Of a stretch of 64,000 nucleotides of DNA, positions 61,201 to 64,000 are shown one piece after another. The notes below the pieces were generated by a model, which worked only from the letters and a program-made list of their open reading frames with translations, ran no database searches and was not told the DNA's origin. Location: NCBI RefSeq assembly GCF_022483985.1, contig NZ_JAKVME010000001.1, positions 1,736,001 through 1,800,000 on the forward strand, written 5' to 3'. Numbering within the stretch: the first letter of the stretch is position 1; the number at the start of each line of letters is the position of its first letter. This DNA is from Acetobacter sp. (GTDB taxonomy: Bacteria > Pseudomonadota > Alphaproteobacteria > Acetobacterales > Acetobacteraceae). A program made the translations under genes and the position numbers.

Positions 61201-64000
61201 CGACTGAAACGGTGGTCCCGTAATTGATGTCTGCGCTGCCGCTCGTGCTCAGATGCTTTGTCGAAACTGCCGCAGCCTGCGTCAGTTCGGTCGTGCCTAG
61301 AGTCAGCCCGCTACCCGCCAGAAGGTTCAGATCTCCGCCTGAAGTCAGTGTGCCGCCGTTGAAGGTGATATCCTTCGCCGCCACGATCGTCGCTGAACCG
61401 GTCGCGGTGATTGCGCCGGTGGACGCCAGTATCTGCTGCGTTCCGCCCTGCACCAAATAGGTGTCCAGCATATCGCTGTTCACGACCGATCCGTTGCGGG
61501 CCACCAGCGACACCGTGCCGCCAGAGAGCGTGCCGCTGTTGGTCAGATCACCGTCCGTCGTAGTCAGGCTCAGCGCGTTTTTGGCGTTGATGGTGCCGCT
61601 GTTGGTCAGGCTGCCCGCCGTGACCGATACATCTGTCGCTGAAATCGTGGCGCCCGTCAGGGCTTCATGTCCCGGTGCCAGATAGAGTTCCGGCACCAGC
61701 ACGGTCCTGCCGTCCACGACCTTGTTCACATACCAGACAATGTCTGAGGTCAGTTTCGCCTTTTGGGCATCCGTCAGAGCGGCTCCCAGCGTCAGACCGA
61801 GCGAGGAGGCCTGATCCGCGGCGTCGTTGAGAAGCGCCTCCATCTGCGAAGAGGCTGTCGTATAGGTTCCCCCCAGATAGGTCTGGCCGGTCGCCGAGAC
61901 GATCTGCTGCTGGACATACTGCTGGTCGAAGGTCGCATCACCAAGGAAAGTGTAGGTTTTGTAGTCGTCCCCCAGACGGTCCAGCAGATATTCCGAGCCA
62001 TGAAAGGCGTTCAGGCTGGTATAGGACGGGTTCGTCTCGATCAGGTAATTCGCTGTCGGTGACGTGTCCGGCACATAGAGCGCCTTCCCGCCGGGAACGG
62101 AGGCGATCAGTTGACTGACGGTCGGTGTACTGGTCGAGATGAAACCCGGAAGAACCAGCGACTGTCCGGCAGCCGCACCACTCTCATGACCGGCGGGCGC
62201 AAGCACGCCACCATAACTGGGAAGAGTGGCTGTTCTGGAGGAGGTCGTGTCCGCCGCCTGCGTGCCGGTGCCTGTTCCACCGTTGTTAATGGCGTCTCCA
62301 TTGATGGCGGTGGAACCTGTCACTCCACCCGCAACCGCTGTTGACGCATCCGCGAAGCCGTCCTGTGAGCTTGAGGGCGCGACGCTTCCGCCTGTTCCAG
62401 GAGTAACGGTCGTGGCAGAACCGCTGATGCCGCCCGGCATTGTGCCTGCATACTGATCATTGGCGGCCAGTTGCGTGCTGCTGGCATGTTCGATGACAGT
62501 CGTATTGTTGACCTGCCCCGTGAACGCGCCATTCATGTTCCCGCCCGCAACGATGGTGGCGTTGAGCGCAGGCACGACAGACGTGCCCCACAGACGCACC
62601 ACATGTCCGTTCGGCATGAAGGACGGCATCGGCGCTGCAGACATGGCATCCGGGTCTGGATTGATTACGGCGTTCTTATCACCCGGAGGCACCCAGCGTT
62701 TGCCCAATTTTGTATCGGCGATGATCGTCCACGTGATACTGCTGTCATAGCCGGTATTGGACAGGCTGGCTCCGGTCAGATTGATATCGCCCCCCGCAGC
62801 AAGATGGCTCGCATCGTTGGTGATCGCCCCCAACGTGTCGATAGACAGCGTGCCTCCCGCGTCAATCAGGGAACTTGCATTGCTGGCTGTTGCAGTTTGG
62901 GTCTCGAGACCCTGCACTTCCACAGAGGAGTTTTCCGCTCCCTTGCTCATGACGACCAGATAATATCCCTGACCCGGCTTGCCATCCGCGGAATAGAACA
63001 GCTCCGGAACGTAGATCCGCATCACCTCTTTGTAATAGGGCTGCACCTCGTCATAGACGTTGTTGCCGTAAGCATCCCTCCAGGCCGGGTTCAATGCGGG
63101 CGGGTTGGCGAGCTGGTCCTGGGCAAGCGTATAGGTATGGTCATACACCATCTGGGTTATGGTGCTCTGCGTCACCCCGCCATCGATATCGTTGGTGAGT
63201 GAAGCCGCGTGGATGGTGACGTCACCATTTGCGCTTCCGGCAAGAATCTCGGCGGAGCGGTTGAGCACATCACCCGCGTAGGCGCCGCTTTTTCCACCGA
63301 TGCTGATACTGCCATTGTCCGACAGGATGGCGGCTTCGAGATTGGTCAGCGCACCGTCCAGCGCCAGACTGACGCCACCCACCCCGTCGATCAGACCGGT
63401 GTTATAGAGGGCTCCCGGTGTCGAGACGGACAACGTGCCGCCCGCCATCATCGCCCCTGCATTGGTGACAGAGGCCGCGGACACGGTCGCATCCCCGCCT
63501 GCGATCACGCCGCTGCCCGCAGCAATGCTGTAGTCACCACCGATCGCAAGCATCGCGTTGTGTCCGGCCGAGAACATCATCGCGCCCGAGACGGACTGTG
63601 CCGTGCTGAAGCTGAGATCGCGGGTCGCGGAGAGGCCGGAAGCTCCCGTCAGGCTATTGACGGCGAGCGTCAGATCCTGCCCGGACTGCAGCACTCCGTT
63701 CGTGTCATCGACGGACTGGAGCGCCGTCATACCGGGACCGCCCATCAGGGTCAGGTTTCCGCTGACGGTAATGATCTGGCCGTTGCTGTTGGTGAGCGTC
63801 GCGGTTCGCAGCGTTTGATCACGCCCGGCCTGCAACAGGCCGAAACTGTTATTGACTGAGGAAAGCGCTGCACCATCAGCCGTGGCGTCAATCAGAAGAT
63901 TACCATGATCGGACAGGATTTTTCCGGATCCGTTGTCGAGCGAGCCTGTCAGGACGGTCAGATCGCCCGCGCTGTCGATCAGCCCCCCGGCATTGTCGAG
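58283..64000 (-). CDS. cdiA: CdiA-like contact-dependent inhibition exoprotein, C-terminal part
   Basis: A 1906-codon piece of a giant filamentous hemagglutinin-like protein whose start lies beyond the right edge. Most of it is repeats of the beta-helix type (GxLxxxGDLxLxAxxLxN), then Fil_haemagg_2-like repeats (for example QVNNTTVIEHAS, SVSNSISGSKSGF). A pre-toxin region (TRHTPAPGIDFSRGNADADTL to HMAQGA) replaces the common VENN motif, and a variable C-terminal toxin follows (about 130 residues, GHAFDKHVI, NPSATKQLSNGRTAYWD, VVIRNPKAADGGTAF). This last part resembles compact RNase-type toxins (possibly BECR fold). Delivery requires a CdiB-type outer-membrane partner, not in view. A candidate immunity gene follows at once. 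Confidence 0.88.
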   Translation of the reverse strand, partial: LDNAGGLIDSAGDLTVLTGSLDNGSGKILSDHGNLLIDATADGAALSSVNNSFGLLQAGRDQTLRTATLTNSNGQIITVSGNLTLMGGPGMTALQSVDDTNGVLQSGQDLTLAVNSLTGASGLSATRDLSFSTAQSVSGAMMFSAGHNAMLAIGGDYSIAAGSGVIAGGDATVSAASVTNAGAMMAGGTLSVSTPGALYNTGLIDGVGGVSLALDGALTNLEAAILSDNGSISIGGKSGAYAGDVLNRSAEILAGSANGDVTIHAASLTNDIDGGVTQSTITQMVYDHTYTLAQDQLANPPALNPAWRDAYGNNVYDEVQPYYKEVMRIYVPELFYSADGKPGQGYYLVVMSKGAENSSVEVQGLETQTATASNASSLIDAGGTLSIDTLGAITNDASHLAAGGDINLTGASLSNTGYDSSITWTIIADTKLGKRWVPPGDKNAVINPDPDAMSAAPMPSFMPNGHVVRLWGTSVVPALNATIVAGGNMNGAFTGQVNNTTVIEHASSTQLAANDQYAGTMPGGISGSATTVTPGTGGSVAPSSSQDGFADASTAVAGGVTGSTAINGDAINNGGTGTGTQAADTTSSRTATLPSYGGVLAPAGHESGAAAGQSLVLPGFISTSTPTVSQLIASVPGGKALYVPDTSPTANYLIETNPSYTSLNAFHGSEYLLDRLGDDYKTYTFLGDATFDQQYVQQQIVSATGQTYLGGTYTTASSQMEALLNDAADQASSLGLTLGAALTDAQKAKLTSDIVWYVNKVVDGRTVLVPELYLAPGHEALTGATISATDVSVTAGSLTNSGTINAKNALSLTTTDGDLTNSGTLSGGTVSLVARNGSVVNSDMLDTYLVQGGTQQILASTGAITATGSATIVAAKDITFNGGTLTSGGDLNLLAGSGLTLGTTELTQAAAVSTKHLSTSGSADINYGTTVSVGGNATLAALGGDLKTAALTLTADGDVSLSAAKTLDLGSATDSVSNSISGSKSGFMTHSRFSNSLGTTTENGSSVAAGGSLTATSGGDMSVAGMAGAAGDVTLLSGGAFTERATQSTLEASASHHVAGFHMSTQGASGTVGYGSRTDKSSVSETQWTPSVIASTGGNTAIVSTGALTIDGSAVSAAKDLALSGSSVAFKAEQNSTTQNQSHKSTSIGVTAGVSPDSMVGEAIDGLLSASKSGNGTLAALGGIQTGMTEGMSALGGAIDNNLVGVGVSVGFSTSKSHSTDTQTTVQGTTASAGGTLSVVARGDNATDTSNGNLSAVAAQLAGQDVVLAASKGIDLSAGWNTTHSESRSKSLSASVGVEASVGMTGAGISVTASVGAQKQHTTSDSATAVDTSVSAANGVTVATSGALTLNGAEVSGQRVDVAAGSLSITSPQNTSSYKSVSESGGLSVAIPVYGTGGSLGGSANVSASTITDHYVSTGSALSGLYAGTGGLGVDVTGNTSLTAGVLSSTADAGLNHFSTGSLTATSEGNVSRWSGTGTSIGGGVAASGGEVGGLGTVGVGATSSERTSESLSAIGGNIAVNAGSVSGTYTTDVASANGHLANDFSAAKVSNTLQTEIGAETAAESAAELGVQAADRFGSQGEGASDTSGSGTGKSGQDGAQDASARDSTVDGAATGVGASGSDGAGGDFSRAMPIDTGDTPSVSGGPVSDSVAVRSMDNRTGDETITVTVTVTATRHTPAPGIDFSRGNADADTLATLLVPPYASAKEGLAAAQDFSSGHYLSGVGHTVLAVGGVMPGESTLASVGAEAEAVATTGGRAVAAAQHGEQDAAATVHMAQGAEDAAQVGQSIAINKSSGADSAANAANSVRLNDQLAAEEIANGHAFDKHVIDQNEFGGAITTKQQFADQIENILNNPSATKQLSNGRTAYWDNSSGMVVIRNPKAADGGTAFKPTNGKAYFNNLR
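58650..59222. repeat. Duplicated cdiA pre-toxin segment, copy B
   Basis: The copy inside the intact cdiA-like gene, matching 57480-58035. It differs from copy A by a 12 bp expansion of a 6 bp repeat (ACAGTG units near 58980-59000, Val-Thr repeats) and scattered substitutions. Confidence 0.85.

Overview
The window looks like chromosomal DNA of an acetic acid bacterium (Acetobacteraceae, Alphaproteobacteria). This rests on the gene content and order: a flagellar operon with FlbD and an FlbE/FliH-type protein, the block KdsD-LptC-LptA-LptB-RpoN-HPF, a GltBD pair, and the remnant of an IS1031-type (IS5 family) insertion sequence. The genus cannot be fixed from the sequence alone. Base composition is moderately GC-rich, apart from visibly AT-richer flagellar genes and small toxin/immunity genes.

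Layout. 1-10.7 kb is core genome. It holds the start of a class I ribonucleotide reductase gene behind two NrdR-like boxes, a Gfo/Idh/MocA oxidoreductase, a nicotinamidase followed by a four-gene BMP-type nucleoside ABC transporter, a YdcF-like membrane protein, a DUF2075 helicase-like ATPase and a lone Tat-exported solute-binding protein. 10.8-19.9 kb is a complete 9.0 kb integrative element in tRNA-Asn(GTT), bounded by a 17 bp direct repeat. It has an integrase, an AlpA-like factor, portal, prohead protease and major capsid genes, an XRE regulator, an SF3 helicase (P4-type primase C-terminal part) and an iteron dyad that looks like an origin. It has no terminase or tail genes and resembles a capsid-forming phage satellite.

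20-39 kb is core again: a multidomain envelope protein with a superinfection-immunity-like C-terminus, a GH20 hexosaminidase, GltB/GltD, an NDUFA9-like protein, tRNA-Leu(CAG), an RNase D-like exonuclease, then kdsD, lptC, lptA (with a 12-copy 9 bp tandem repeat), lptB, rpoN and hpf. 39.4-47.6 kb is one flagellar operon read on the minus strand, fliF-fliG-fliH-fliN-flbD-flhA-flhF. Sigma-54 (rpoN) and its activator FlbD therefore sit only a few kb apart. 47.9-53 kb holds NAD kinase, a serine beta-lactamase-like lipoprotein, a di-iron ferritin-like protein, a ClpP-type protease and a proline/alanine-rich lipoprotein.

From 53.1 kb to the end is an accessory region starting at tRNA-Glu(TTC). It has an integrase, a small HTH protein with a membrane segment, an IS1031-type remnant, and a contact-dependent inhibition (CDI) locus read on the minus strand. 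A very large CdiA-like protein runs off the right edge, followed by a small candidate immunity gene. Two displaced toxin modules follow: a MafB19-like deaminase with a candidate immunity gene, and a type-17-like toxin whose end was replaced by the IS. Duplicated CdiA segments mark where toxin tips have been exchanged.
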